A DNA stretch of 64,000 nucleotides. It comes from Anisus vortex (taxonomy: Eukaryota; Mollusca; Gastropoda; Planorbidae). The translations under genes and the position numbers were made by a program. Positions 12,571 to 25,291 of the stretch are shown piece by piece. Position 1 is the first letter of the stretch. Each line of letters begins with the position of its first letter. Location: positions 2,286,271-2,350,270 of the forward strand of contig OX421497.1 of NCBI GenBank assembly GCA_949126835.1, read 5' to 3'. The notes beneath the pieces were generated by a model that saw only the letters and a list, made by a program, of their open reading frames with translations, did not search any database and was not told the origin of the DNA.

Positions 12571-14480
12571 CATGGATATGTAAAGTGTATGTAAAAGATC
12601 ATTATGCGATTACATTAAACACAATTTAACTAAAAAAAAAAATTTCTTCTTTGTTTCTTATGGGTTTCATTCGTTATTGTTTTACATGTTGAATAGAAAA
12701 TTTAATTCTAAGTTTGCTTCCAAAGCAACAATAAATAAATAAATTGCAAATAACAAAAACAACACAACATAGGTCTGCGACTTAATGTTTGTCGTAAAAA
12801 AAATTATCAAACAATCATTTTTTTTAAAAATAAAAGTACTGTCGAATGTTCTTTATCAATGAATAGAACAAAATATATTCACGTTTTAATTTGCGTCGTA
12901 ATTTATAGCGGGCAATTTTTTAATTGTTATAATGAGTAATGGGTAATGATTTTAACGGGTAATTTATGTTGTAGCGGGCAAATAAAAAATTACCTCACGT
13001 TTAAATTCGTGTCGTAGGTCATGCGGGCAATCTCATTATAACTGATTGAGTAGTTAGAGTGTATGTAAACATAACTTTTATCCGGTTCGGAGGACCGGGC
13101 ACATACCGGCTAGTATATATATAAATCTCAAAAGGAATATGTGGCTGGGTATGTACATACCGCATAATCTTTTTAAATACTTGACATAAAAACGTGAAAT
13201 TTGCTACAAATATTCTTTGCGTTACGGCGGTGAACACTGTCAAGGTTTTAAAAAAAATAAAATGACCGCAGTGGTCAGTTTGGTCAAAAAACGCGAAAAA
13301 AAACACAACTTTTGATTCACATTGTCTTTGCCAGTACAACTTTTTATCATTTGTCTTCACAAAATAAAAAAAAAAGTATGCGCTGAGATTATTTTTATGA
13401 CGTCATCAAAGTTTGCGCATGGATTTTTTAACAATGAAGGGACATTTTTCATTCATGTTTAAATTGACGTCATCAAACTATGTGCATGGATTTTTATCTC
13501 AACTCAATGACGGGAACAAATTTTCTTGATGTTTAAATTGCCTACGTGCCGTAAACAACATAAATTCTTTACACTACCAATACTGTAGTTGATTTTCTTA
13601 ATCTATCACTACTTTAATGCTGCACACTGTGAATACATGACTTAAAGCTAATTAATAATTTAAAACTTTACAAACATAGGACAAAGCGAATAGATATAGT
13701 AATTTTTTTCTGTTTCGGAAAGTAATACCGACGCCTTAGTAAGCTTATTTAAACGCAGTGGTCCTGGTTACACTCTATATTTAAGCTTATTTTTATATGG
13801 CGCATCAAATTTTGCGTATTTATGCGTTTAAGAAGGGAACAAAATTTCGTTTTAATTTGCGTCGTAATTTGTAGAATGCAATATTTAAATGGTTTGAGTT
13901 ATCGCAAAATACTTTATCCCTGCTTAAGACTATTGTTTATAACTTCATGGGTAGCTACTGTGTATTTAAACATTATTTTATCCAGTTCCGAGAACTGGGC
14001 ATCTTTAGGCTTATAACCTTGGTAACGGTCATTGTTTAAATTACCGGACAATGTTTATATTACCGGGCAATGTTTATATTACCGGGCAATGTTTATATTA
14101 CCGGGCAATGTTTATATTACCGGGCAATGTTTATATTTCCGGGCTATGTTTATATTACCGGGCAATGTTTCTATTACCGGGCAATGTTTCTATTACCGGG
14201 CAATGTTTATATTACCGGGCACTGTTTATATTACCGGGCAATATTTGTATTACCGATCAATGTTTATGGGTAATAATTTTAATCGGTAATTTATGTTGTA
14301 GCGAGCAAATAAAAAATCCATCACGTTTAAATTCGTGTCGTATACGAAATATAAAATGTGTAGTTGTTGCGGGCAATCTCATTATAACTGCTTGAGTAGT
14401 TAGAGTGTATGTAAACATACCTTTTAGCCGGTTCGGAGGACCGGGCACATACCGGCTAGTTATATATATAATATGATATT
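12571..14480 (-). repeat. Satellite unit in inverted orientation
   Basis: This is the reverse complement of a standard unit: poly-T and GTCGTAAA landmarks near 12790, CCAG/CACATACC microsatellite near 13140, CRE-like sites near 13397, the GTTCTCGGAACTGG-type start near 13985 and a minisatellite block at 14032-14272. It is more diverged than the direct units. The repeat ends near 14480, where unique sequence starts. Confidence 0.85.
14032..14272 (-). repeat. 19-bp minisatellite block 7, inverted
   Basis: About 12 copies of TGTTTATATTACCGGGCAA, the complement of the direct-array word. Since 19 is not a multiple of three, it opens all three frames into repetitive ORFs with ILPGN/YITGQ/YYRAM patterns. 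These are artefacts of the repeat, not proteins. Confidence 0.9.
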
Positions 14481-15263
14481 TCATTCCATGGTTTAAGTAT
14501 AGTCTTGTATTGTTTTACGGATACAACTAATGAAGAAAATGAACTTATAAGCAATTATTATTCCATATGAAACTAAGAAAAATGTTTTTATCTTTATGTT
14601 TTCTAAATAATTCTGAGAGATCACATCGATATACTTCACTCTAGCATCAAATTAAATAAAGCATTTCAATGCTATTAAAATAGATATCCTACGTTACACA
14701 AAGGCAATAATAGTTCAAATAGGTTTTCGAAAACTAACTTTTTTTTATTATCAGGTCATACGATATTTTTTTTACAAAATACATTAAGAAAACAAAATGT
14801 CTCCAACAGTTATTTTTTAATTATTGAGTCTTTATTCAGTTTATTATCAACAAAATTGTCATATATCCTTATTATACTGTACATAAACACACAAACAACA
14901 ACAAAAAAAAAAAAAGAAAAAGAAAAACACGAAATAATCCAAGATCTGGTAAATTTTAGGATATCCTTAAAAAGTACAAATAATAATTTAAAGGTGTGAC
15001 TAATTATAATTTTCATTTAAGTATATAATTCAACGTATCTAAACAAATTATATTTTATTGTTATTTTATTTTTCTGCCTTTCAATTGAGCCCCAAAGAAG
15101 TTATTGTGAGATGAGTCGAAATGATATTATACGAGTCTTTAAAAGTGAAAAGTCGTCGACAAGTTTAAATAAGTGGAGGTCATTTTGCCTAAACGTTTTT
15201 TGTACAAAAGTTTTGATAAAATGTATCAATCTAAATAAATTTTCATACTATTTTTATCATCAG
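14481..15263. other. Unique AT-rich stretch before first receptor exon
   Basis: No coding exon, signal-peptide exon or recognisable repeat was found here. It has homopolymer A/T runs and may be intron, since the first visible receptor exon opens with two bases completing a split codon. Confidence 0.5.
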
Positions 15264-18200
15264 ACTATCTAGGCGGAGATAATGTACACAATATTGGATC
15301 TAACCTGAATGAATCTATTACCAAAGTCGGGGATACACCACACTACTTCATCTACAATAACACAGTATCAGAGCTACAACACGTTGTATGCAATATAATC
15401 GGACTCTCGGCGGGAATGAAAGTAAAATTACTTTATGTTGATTGGGAGCCAGAGTGTGAAAGGCTGAAGGAAAACATCTCTATCAATTACATAACATACG
15501 GATGTAAGAAGTAAGCCAATAAAGAAATAAAATATTATCTCTGTTTTTCTGACTTACTTAAATGAATTTTTATTAAACATAATAATTCAATAAATAAGAT
15601 ACATCTAATTGTGTTGCATGCTCTTAGAGAAATTTTAGTTACAGCCTCGTTTCTAAATTGAATAAATTTTTTCTATTTTGACTAGTTAAAACAATACAAC
15701 TTTATGTTAAAAGTAATATAAGAACGCCAAAGTACTATAAGTAAAGAAGTAAAGTACGTGTAATGTTTAATGACAAGTTCAAATCACCACTGCTAGGTAG
15801 TCTGAAGTCTCCCTCAAAACCGGAAAATACATCATAGCATTCATCAGGATTCGAACCACTCAGATACCGTGCACCCCCAAAGTCTTATAACAATAAAAAA
15901 CAATAACATACACAATTCATAAAATGAATAAAATAAGAATAAAGAAGCATAAGGCCTTTTAAACAAGACAGATTAATACACAAACGTATAAATCCCGCTA
16001 AGTACTCGTATCTTTACATGTTCTCTAAACATAACTATACTCTTGAATATATTTAGTATCCAATATTTCATAATAACACCCTTAGAAGGTGAGAAAATTA
16101 TGCTAAAATAATGTATACATCTCTTGTTACCAATGTTTTTGTTTCTTTTGCAGCTTTACAGCTGATTATGAAGAACTCACGTTTCACACAAACGCAGTTC
16201 AATTAGAGATTTTTAAACAATCTAGATTGATATGGATTCAGTTTGAATGTAAGTTTTTTTTAATGTTTAATCACAAGTAATTTATATAACAATGTTTCCA
16301 TAATTTTTAGAAGGAAAATATAGGCACAGAACTTTGTAGACAATTATAAAATAAAAATAAATACAGTCAAAAATGGTAACAAATATTTTAGGAAATAATT
16401 CTTTGGCTCAGTTGCTTGGTCAATCAGCATAGATTTGGGTGTTGTTAGACAAAAGTGCTCTGAACTTTTTTTTTTCACTAACACTGGATATTCTAACAGA
16501 AATCTAACAACACTTAGCCATTTCTTAACGGGTCATCTGTTTCAGCTGAGAAACCAAGAGACATCAAATGCAATGTAAATCCGATCAGCAAATACATCGA
16601 CAAATCAACATCAACAACTTCTTCTTATGGTAAGTTTATTAAAATAAAATTCTGCCAACTATGTGGGCATAGAGTAAACAATAAAGCTAAATTCATGTAT
16701 AGCTCTTGCTTAGTTAGTTAGATAGTTATAACTTAGAAGTTTACAGACGTTCCTGCTAGATAGAAGATTATTACGTCCACTAAGCCCAAAACTCCTGCAG
16801 GGCGGCAGGGATTGGTCGGCAACATGGGCTAGAGCCCTGGTCGTTTCGTTGTCAGTCCGGTGAACGAAGGTATTACTTGACCCATGTTAGGTCTATACTA
16901 ATACTATGTATTGTTATTTGATAGGCCTATTTGAAGGCCCAAACTAATTGGCCTAATCATAAATCATAGCAGGTTGGGAATCGGCATAATGTATGATGTA
17001 TGGCACATGGCACATGGCACATAGGCCTACTATTATTATAATGAGCTCCAAAGAAGTAACAAATTAACGAAGACTATAAGGTCTGAGTGTGACTAATGCT
17101 ACTGTATACCAAGTCTAAGGGGTCATCCATTTATTAATTTACTAGCCTATCATTATTATGTCAACCAAATAGAGGTTTGAAGCAGTTCGACAATTGTTGC
17201 ACATGTCTAGAGCGTATCAATAGTTGTCAAGAACAATAGATTATAAGATGCATTTGGTTCGCTATATTATGTGTAGCGTTTTACCTCTTGTAGATTATTT
17301 TCCACTGACCTAAATTGATACTTTTGTTATTTTTTGTAGTTTTTTGTTAGTTTATGTTTTTATTTTGCAACTTTTCTATTTTTGGCATGTTGCGTTTGAC
17401 TGCGTTAAACAGGACTGAATACCACTATCACCCCATTTACCACACTGCCACGTAAGCCTGAAATCATTTCTATGCCTGCCCATTTTGACAAGCATGAACT
17501 TATAAGGATATTTGAAATAATTATGTATTAGTCGTAAATAGCAACTTAGCATTGGATGGCGTTTTGGTGCTGTACTTGTGATTAGAAATTCTATTTCAGA
17601 AACCGAGTCTGACAACCGCCGATATAGCCTATTGTATATAGTGATTCCTGTGAGTACTTTGACTTTAATAATCGTGATTACTATATTGATACTGTATCGG
17701 ATGGGCATTATTTGGTGAGTACATCTTTTTGATACATGTATAAAAAAAAAGGCCGAAATTCTGTAAACCGAAAAAAAATATAGACATAGACCATTTAAGT
17801 TATTTACTGTAATTTGTATAAACAACATGCATTGGGTTGTGCTACGGTTACAGCTTCACCGGTATAATGTTGTTTGTCTAGGTTCTTGTTCACTATAATA
17901 ACAACTGAAGCCACTTGATGAATCTATAAAACTTGAACTTGTGTACACATATTAACAACGTCAATGGTAGCTATGCAGAAATCAAACAACAACAACTAAA
18001 CCGAACAAATACGCTTACATAGATTTTGGTGCAGAAAATACTAGAAATGGATTTTCCCGAAGCCTTTCGAATACAAAAGAAAAAGCGTACGTCAAAATAA
18101 ATAAATCTTCTTTTACTCTCTACACCAAAATCACATGTAAATAAACAACTCTATATTAACTAATGGGGCACGTTCGGCTGGCGTACTGAAGGTCCTGGTT

Positions 18201-21200
18201 TCGAATACTGGTGAAGGCTAGGATTTGTTCCTGGGTCTGACTTTAGTTGGGGTAAAGGACTGGCCACACAATCCCCTAGTATGCAATGACCATAGAAACT
18301 GGTGAACCACCGGCGCTACGGATCTCTTTGATCCGACGGGATACGTTTTTTTTTACATTAACTAGCGAGGCAATCTCAAATACAATATAGAAACTGCTAT
18401 TTCTACATTTTCAATTATATTTTTAAGGGTTATCGGTGAGTGAGTCTGGCCGGTGAATCTGTCTGTGTGTCAAGGTAGGGCATTAATGAAGATAATGTTA
18501 ACATAGCGCCTCTCCCAATGCTATCTTATTTAGCATGCTCAGTAAGGATAGCAAACGCTAATTAATAAAGGGAGAAGGTTCTACAACTGTACTGTTTTTG
18601 TCGTTGTGTATTGCTGATTAAGCTTATCACCTACATGCTGGAAGGTTGTATATTGTAACGGAGTAATTTGTGATAGATATCGACTATAGTTACTGTTGAC
18701 ATAATATTATCTTAATTAACCACACGGAGTTGTACTTACTTGTCTTTTCGCGAGCTTGACGAGTTTTATATGAGTAGTTACTGAACCATAATAGTAGTAG
18801 TGAGAGAAAGAGAGAGAGAGAGAGATGGAGAGAGAGTGAAGAAGCAGTAGATATTGTTATTCAGTGTTAGAAGGTTGATAGTCCTGATGTATTGAATTTG
18901 GTCACCTCTGATGTTATATTTGTATATAGTTAGGGCATGTGTGGGACCAACTTGATCCATAGGGCCGGTGAAGCAGGGTTCACCAGTTTATGTGGCCACG
19001 GCATACTAGGTGATTGTGTGGTCAGTAGTATGCACAGCCGCCTTAACTTTATCCCAACTAAAGTCAGGTACCCATCAGAGCTGGGCAGACTCAGTGACAC
19101 TCTCCAGTCCCCGGGAACAAATGCTAGCCTTCACCAGGATTCGAACCCGGGACCTTCGGTACTCCAGTCGAACGCGCTGCAGCTCGGTCACCATGCCTCA
19201 TGTGTACCCGTGGATAAAGGCTATTTCGTATTCTACTATTTATATAACGTCTTCTTTGATCTACTGTACAGTTGAACCTGTGTGAATAAAGCAATATATA
19301 TATATATATACAGGGGTCGGAAACCCATGACACGCCTGCAAGACTCGGCACGCAGAGCAATTTTCAATGGCACGCAGAAGACCCACAAAAAAACTATTCA
19401 AATATCTTTTTTACAAGAAATTGAGTGATAGAGTCTGATGACTTTTAGAAATCCTTTTTTGGCCCACTACTATCAAAAGGTTGCCGACCCCTGATATATA
19501 CCATCGAATATTGTTAGTTGAAGTTGAGATCCTGATTCTGATGTATCTTAGCCTACATCACATTACAATTAAGATACTCATGTTTCTTTACAGCTCGGTC
19601 ATAAATCAATAAGGACAAAAACTGTAACAAATGATTTTGTAAAGTATAAACATTTTTACAAACAGACGAAAATTAAAGATATTTTAAGCTAGCTTATATT
19701 GATAGAAGCATATATTATAACTAATTTTATTTCGTTGCACAAATATATTTTTTTTAAACCAAATTTTATCGATTTCGATTTACACAGTAAAAATCAACGT
19801 TTTAAACGTATCGATACTGAAACTGATGTACCGATTACAAGTGATGAAAACGGAGAATACACCACTATAAATGAAGTAAGTATTGTCGTCTTATCTTATT
19901 ATCTTATGTTGTTATCTTCACTTAAAATGTTCTTTCTATACAGAAGGTTTTTTTTTTTTTTAATGTATTTTAAATATTTAACTAAAGTGAGCTTACTACA
20001 CACCAAGAACAAGAGGAAGAAAAGTCTACCTCTAACTAGGAGTTATGCCCGTCAAAATGACAGATAATCGAATGATTACAATGTGATTTGTTAAAAGAGA
20101 AAGAAAAAACAAACAATAAAAACTTTAGTAAGAACGTTTCTTTCGGTATTTAGTTTTTTTTAGAAAAATATACTTCTACTTCTTTACACGGACTAACTAT
20201 GGATTAATAATACATAAAATATATCTATGTAATTATGTATAGAAAGATTATAATTGGCAGGAGTAAAGCCAGGATTTGATGGAAAGGGATTCAAATTGAG
20301 TAAACAATTTTTAATTTAACCCTTTAACTACCACAGGTTTTTTAATATAAATATTTGCTGATGTTGCATATTGTTACAATTTATTTATTGTTAATAACGT
20401 CAATGTGACGTCATCGGTATTTAAGGGGTTTAAATGACTTGTTCCAAAAAAAAATTTTATCCCTAAATTTCATGTGGGGATGCAGGTGGGGAGAATACCC
20501 ACCCTCCTCCACCGGTGGCTTCGATGGTTAAAAGTTAAAATTTAGATGAAAGAGTACTAAGTGTTCCTGTGTGTAAAAAATTACAAACAAAACAGAGCAG
20601 ATAAAAAAAAAACTGTTACAAAAAAAAATGTGTTTTGTTACATTTGAAAGAGTTGTTTACCCTGAATAAGACAGTTTACTACAAACTTTTACATCTGTAC
20701 CCTCTGATCTATAAAAAGAATGGATAGCACCTCCGTATTAGATTTGTATGAGCGAATTGAGGCTTGAATTGATTACACAATTTACAGTATTCACTTATCC
20801 GTGTAAGCAGTTATAGGAATAAATTACATACAATTAGAAAAAATTATACAATAAAAAGTAAGTATAAGTCACTTGAAATGTATTTACAGGTCATTGTTTA
20901 GGAAATATAATTTTATAGATAAGTGAAAGTCACGTGAAAGCCTATTGATTTAGACATCAAGAATGTTACTTTGTATAGATCAGTGGTCTGTACCACATTA
21001 AAGGGTTGAAATGGCACATTTAATTTTATGTCATCTATATATATAAAGTAGTCTGTGTGTGTGCGTGTTCAACCAATCACATTAAGTAATTTAAAGACAT
21101 GTGACCTTATTGTCTCATATCATCTAATTATCATAAAATCTAATTATTAGATCTATAGCTATCTGTTCATTGTTGGTTATAAATTTTGTATCTGTACCTT

Positions 21201-23330
21201 ATACAGGCCAGTTTTATTTCTTTAGCTTGTTTCTTATTAAAACTCAATTAATAATAATTATTTATAAAAAGTCTGGAAAATATTTTTTTTTAATCCTCCC
21301 CTGTTTGCTTCTAGGCAGCGAGCTCAGCACCGAAGGCGTCTTATGACAAAGTTGCTTACTACGCAGTAGACACACAGTCACTGCTACTGAAACAGCAGCG
21401 GCATGACGAGTCAAAGCTTGAACATCAAACATCTCCAACTACTGCCTCGAGACTCAGAGACAACCATTACGATGAGGCAGAAATTGAGACAACATACGCC
21501 ACAGTTAATAAGAATCCGCTGTCGAAAACCGTAAAAGTTAATGTGGAACAATCCAGGTATAATTTTGTAAATAGTAAAATATATATTTTGAGCAGTGTTT
21601 GTTAATAAAAACTAATGTACAAGTCTCTTAAAAACCCGGACGAACCTTCCGGCTCTTAAGATCAGAAGGTAACGTATAAAGCTTAAATACCCTTTCTGAC
21701 CGGGCACGTCACATTTTAGGTAATCCGTAGGCACAACCACTACACTATTTTGACCTACTAAATGTCCCCAGATTATTAACTAGGTGCCATTATCTCGTAT
21801 GCCTGCACTGTCGCACGGAAGTACAAATATACAGACTATAGGACTTCTCCCATGCATGCAAGGAGTTTGGCCTGACTGTAAGTCTGAAAAAGACTAACGT
21901 TATGGCTCAGGGCACAGAGACCCCTCCAAACATTGTCATCGATGGACACACCTTGGAGGTTGTCGAGAACTTCACCTACCTTGGATCCACTATCTCGAGT
22001 TCGCAGTCCATCGATTCGGAAATCAACAGCAGGATCGCCAGGGAAGCCACAGTCATGGCCCAACTGAAACAGCGAGTGTGGGACAACTCCAGCCTCACCG
22101 AGAGGACCAGACTGCGCGCCTACGGCGCATACTGCAGATCCAGTGGCAGGATAAGGTCTCCAATACAGAAGTGCTAGAGAGAGCCAACATGAGCAGCCTT
22201 CATGCTATGCTCAACGAGAAACGCCTCCGGTGGCTCGGCCATGTAAGGAGAATGAATGCAGGTGCATTCCCAAAGACTTCCTCTACGGAGAACTGGAAGA
22301 CAGGGCGCCCAAAATTGCGCTTCAAGGACCTTTATAAAAGGGACTTGATCAAGAGCTCCATTGACCTCGACACATGGGAATTCAAGCCGCTGACCGACCA
22401 ACCTGGAGGCTCGCAGTCAGGCGTGGCACATCCTGCGCAGAAACTGGGCGCAATGAGACGGCCACTCAGAGGAGAGCGAGTCGGAAACACCTACTACAAC
22501 AGCCATCCGCCTTCAAATATCTCAAGTGCGGCAAGGATTGCCACTCCCGAGTTGGTCTACACAGCCATTCTCGGTGGTGCAGCTGTACACCCCACCCATG
22601 AAGCTACTCCATCGTCTCTCGAGACGGACGGATGCCGACAAGGACTATAGTTTCTCCAGACACCGGACTTGGCGAGACAAATAGTGTTGCGCCTATTCCT
22701 TCCTCCCAATCGAGTTAGAATATAGCCTAGCGGATTTACACACTTCGCCAGCTTTGAGACCCATGGGGACGCGTTATACGACGACTGCCTCGGGCGGTAA
22801 AAACAGTTGCTATGCCACTGGGGAATCCCCTTCCAATCAACTTTACCTGCAACTATTTCTCCCATTCACACCGTCATTCAAACGCATAATAAGCATATAT
22901 GAGTTGTTAGATATTATGTAAATGCCTTTTTACATGCTTATCAATTCTACACACTAAACTTTTATATTAACTTTGTATAAATTTCTTAGTGCTTTATCAT
23001 TATAAATACTATATTTATTCTCTATAAAAATGAAAATTGTTTTTGTTTTTTTTGTATTTTCGAGTTTAATGGAGTTTATATTACCCCGTATGAAAATACT
23101 TGCCTCGGTTTTCGTCAGTTTCGGATTACGTCGATTATTCTCGGTCGGATTGTCCATGTAAAACGAGGTTTAACTTTATTTCAATACTGAATTCGCTAAA
23201 CACCTTTTTGTTGTTGTTCATTACTAGATCAACCGATGAAGTGGAGATCCAACAGAACGACAACGTGTATGCTCGTCTACAGCACTTACAGGACAGCTCA
23301 AAGATAACCGAGAATGTTTACAACGGATAG
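15264..23330 (+). CDS. Single-pass receptor, CUB-like ectodomain, ITIM/ITSM-like tail (5' partial)
   Basis: Seven exons read by eye: 15264-15503, 16162-16248, 16546-16629, 17600-17714, 19788-19875, 21315-21556 and 23228-23330 (TAG stop). Each is bounded by AG/GT sites and the phases join without a stop, giving 318 visible residues. Exons 1-2 resemble a CUB-type beta-sandwich ending in IWIQFES, followed by a Ser/Thr-rich stalk in exon 3. Exon 4 encodes one hydrophobic helix (LLYIVIPVSTLTLIIVITIL) followed by YR. Exons 5-7 form a tail with YTTI, YDKV, VAYYAV (ITIM-type VxYxxV), TTYATV (ITSM-type TxYxxV) and VYARL. Such motifs recruit SH2 phosphatases or adaptors in known immune receptors; that role here is inferred. 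The signal-peptide exon is not seen. The gene family is not identified; the CUB call is tentative, while the exon chain is strong. Confidence 0.78.
15776..15885 (-). repeat. Degenerate tRNA-derived SINE fragment
   Basis: On the minus strand it carries GGTTCGAATCCTGATGAATG, a Pol III B-box-like word shared with better-preserved copies at 18941-19200. The body is eroded. It lies in the first visible intron of the receptor gene. Confidence 0.45.
16739..16866 (-). repeat. SINE family B copy (ACAGACGTTCC type)
   Basis: About 128 bp shared with copies at 24913-25030 and 56226-56355, all in the same orientation. On the minus strand the better copies contain GGTTCTAGCCC, a B-box-like word, so a tRNA-derived SINE is likely. 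It is inserted in the intron before the transmembrane exon. Confidence 0.6.
18164..18345 (+). repeat. tRNA-derived SINE family A, plus strand
   Basis: It has a B-box-like GGTTTCGAATACTGGTGAAGG near 18197 followed by the family body (TTTAGTTGGGGTAAAG, ACTGGCCACACAATC, GGTGAACC). The same order appears reversed at 18941-19200. It is intronic in the receptor gene. Confidence 0.65.
18803..18836 (+). repeat. (GA)n microsatellite
   Basis: Short AGAGAG tract interrupted once by ATGG. Its complement gives a Ser/Leu-rich ORF that is not a gene. Confidence 0.85.
18941..19200 (-). repeat. tRNA-derived SINE family A, best-preserved copy
   Basis: On the minus strand it starts with a tRNA-like head (GAGGCATGGTGACCGAG) and a clear B box (GGTTCGAATCC, 19137-19147). 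The body contains CCCAGCTCTGATGGGTACC, TTTAGTTGGGATAAAG and GGCCCTATGGATCAAG. Other copies lie at 18164-18345 (+), 52090-52312 (-) and 59046-59240 (-). The small ORFs across it are not genes. Confidence 0.75.
19311..19493. mobile_element. Non-autonomous hAT element, CAGGGGTCGG family
   Basis: A 183-bp element with near-perfect terminal inverted repeats, CAGGGGTCGGAAACC at the left and GGTTGCCGACCCCTG at the right. The insertion lies inside an AT dinucleotide tract, so the target duplication cannot be resolved. Related copies lie at 42976-43181, 43761-43969 and 50135-50340, and one end at 25895-25989. Confidence 0.8.
21836..22610 (+). pseudogene. Non-LTR retrotransposon, 3' end of RT ORF, frameshifted
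   Basis: Intronic relic in sense orientation inside the receptor gene. The first frame gives a late RT region (KTNVMAQG..., NFTYLGSTIS); a second continues with WQDKVSNTEVLERANM and RLRWLGHVRRM; a third (AADRPTWR through CGKDCHSRVGLHSH) ends in a Cys/His motif usual at the C-terminus of this LINE group. Three frames are needed to read one protein, so it is inactive. The catalytic part of RT is absent (5' truncation). The clade is not assigned. Confidence 0.8.
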
Positions 23331-24637
23331 AAGTGATCATCTCAATCATTATTCAATCAATGAATGTCACTGCACACACAGTTGTCTTATAAGTCATCTT
23401 GGAACTCACCTGCACCCCAAAGATCTAAAATGACATTTGATGGTTCTCATCTACTCAAGCTACGAACATCGGCAACAGTTTAAATCATTAGGTGATAAAC
23501 TCTTCTTGAAAGGATTAGTTCGTGTCTTCTAATTGAATTATAGATCTAATGGTTAATAATATCAAGATAATTTCACAAAGAGATTTGTTTATTGAAAATT
23601 TTCTTAGTAAATATCTTTTTCCAGAATGGCAGGAGATGATCGGGAAGTATCTTTCTTTTCGAATTTATCCCTTATAACGTGAGTTTTCTCAAATGGTTGC
23701 CCAAAGGACTGGTTGAGAGAGGGGCAATTTTCTCTATATTAATTACTTGAAATATATTTTTAGCATTAACAAAATAAAGGTCAACTACACTTTTTAAAGT
23801 CAACGTTTAGTTATAGTTTGTAATGATTATATTTGTTAGTTGTATGAACAGATTTTTTTCTGAAGGATATTAAGAGTTAAACACAGTTGGTTGGTGCACG
23901 GCATGCTTTGGATTTTCATTAAAAATAAAGTATGTGGTCTACATCTGGGTGAAAGCTCTACACATCTCGTTATGGAATGGCATGTAATGGGTTGCCTAAA
24001 CAAACCAGGAAAACTAGTAATTTAACACTATTTAATTAGAACCCTAAAAAAATGCAAGACTAAACACGAACCACGGATGAGCGTAGGACGCAATAATCCG
24101 CTTTACAAAAAGAAGGGTCTGTAATAGATATGATATCTACGAATATGTTAAAAGAAAATATTTTACCAATGCAAATATAATATAGAAATATCCTTTATGA
24201 AAAAAAAAAACAATAGAAAATTACACATTCTGTCGTCTTTACATTATGTATGTTCTATATCGTTTAGGTTCTATTTGCTGTGTATGTTTCATGATTAGTA
24301 TGTTCTACATTTGCTATGTTTTATACTGTGTATTTTCTATATTTTGTAAACCTAACCGCTACATTAGGTTTGTTTCATATATGTTTAACATGCTAAATGT
24401 TCTGCATTCCGTGGTGTCTAAATTTTTTCTTCTAAATTTAATGTTGCTAAATATTTTTTTTTTTCTATATTATGTATAATAATATGCTATGGCCTGCATT
24501 GGCATTCTCTTGGAAACATAGAGAAAATCATTAAAGTGTTTTATATTTAATAAAAAATTAACCCGTTTGTTATTATCAGCTTTAAAAAAAAAAATCCATT
24601 TATAGCTAATACACAATTTCATTACTCAACTTATACA
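23331..24637. other. Receptor 3' UTR and intergenic sequence
   Basis: Candidate polyadenylation signals AATAAA lie at 23773-23778 and 23924-23929, about 440-600 bp after the stop. The rest is AT-rich. A Tyr/Phe/Leu-rich 77-codon ORF at 24246-24479 follows a degenerate TATGTTCTA-type repeat and is not considered a gene. Confidence 0.55.
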
Positions 24638-24825
24638 CAGTGCCCTCACATAGGGTGGGGGGGGGGGGGCAAAGGGGGCATATGCCCGGGGGCGGCACTT
24701 CCAGGGGGGAGGCGGCAAATGTAGTCTAAATATAGCAAATATAGCACTAAACAAGCAGTTACAGTATGCAGGGGGGCGGCGCTGAAACTTTTGCCCATTG
24801 GGCGCCACAGCTTTTAAAGGCACTG
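24638..24825. mobile_element. Non-autonomous hAT element (CAGTGCC ends)
   Basis: A 188-bp G-rich element starting CAGTGCC and ending GGCACTG, flanked by CTTATACA (24630-24637) and TTTATACA (24826-24833), an 8-bp target duplication with one mismatch. The ends and 8-bp duplication fit hAT. A fragment of a related end lies near 52013-52045. Confidence 0.75.
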
Positions 24826-24912
24826 TTTATACATTAATAGTTATCAACATTTGAAATTAATTGTCAAGAAATTATTCTAGTAATAGATATAAAGTCTTTA
24901 ATGTTTATTTCT

Positions 24913-25030
24913 TATAAGTTTTACAGACGTTCCTTCTAGATAGAAGATTATTACGTCCACTAGGCCAAAAATCCTGTAGGGCGACAGGGATCCGTCGGTG
25001 GCAGGGATATAACCCGCGACCTGTCCGTAA
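24913..25030 (-). repeat. SINE family B copy
   Basis: It shares ACAGACGTTCCTTCTAGATA, AAGATTATTACGTCCACTAG and the GGGATCCGTCGGTGGCAGGG segment with the copy at 56226-56355. The minus strand reads GGTTATATCCC where the sister copy has a better B box. Confidence 0.65.
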
Positions 25031-25291
25031 TTCTCTGAATAACTGAGATTTACATATTATTTTAACTCGAATTAAAATATGATATAACATTGTAATTAAA
25101 AGGAAGAGATACGTAGTAATCATACAAACTGGGTAGCTATTTTAAAGTTTAAAAATGTACATGTACATTCTTTAGTCGTAAAATATTTATATAATTTTTA
25201 ACTATTTTGTGTAATTTGATCATTTTAGAGTTATAAATTGTAAGCCATTAATTTTTTTAAAAGGAAACAAAAAAGAAACATATAAGAAATA

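Noticed and set aside
14032..14395. Overlapping 67-114 codon ORFs with ILPGN/YITGQ patterns
   Set aside because: They are read-throughs of a 19-bp minisatellite in all three frames; no start context, splice sites or domain.
17376..17828. 150-codon minus-strand ORF
   Set aside because: It overlaps the plus-strand transmembrane exon, whose splice sites and phase fit its neighbours; the antisense ORF has no recognisable domain.
18937..19360. Several 78-112 codon ORFs
   Set aside because: They lie in a SINE and the adjoining hAT element.
20317..20430. Possible small element bounded by AACCCTTTAA and TTAAGGGGTTTAA
   Set aside because: The ends are short, A/T-rich and only partly inverted; chance similarity is likely.
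22078..22650. 190-codon ORF as a host gene
   Set aside because: It matches the C-terminal region of a LINE only in part and changes frame; it is a relic in a receptor intron.
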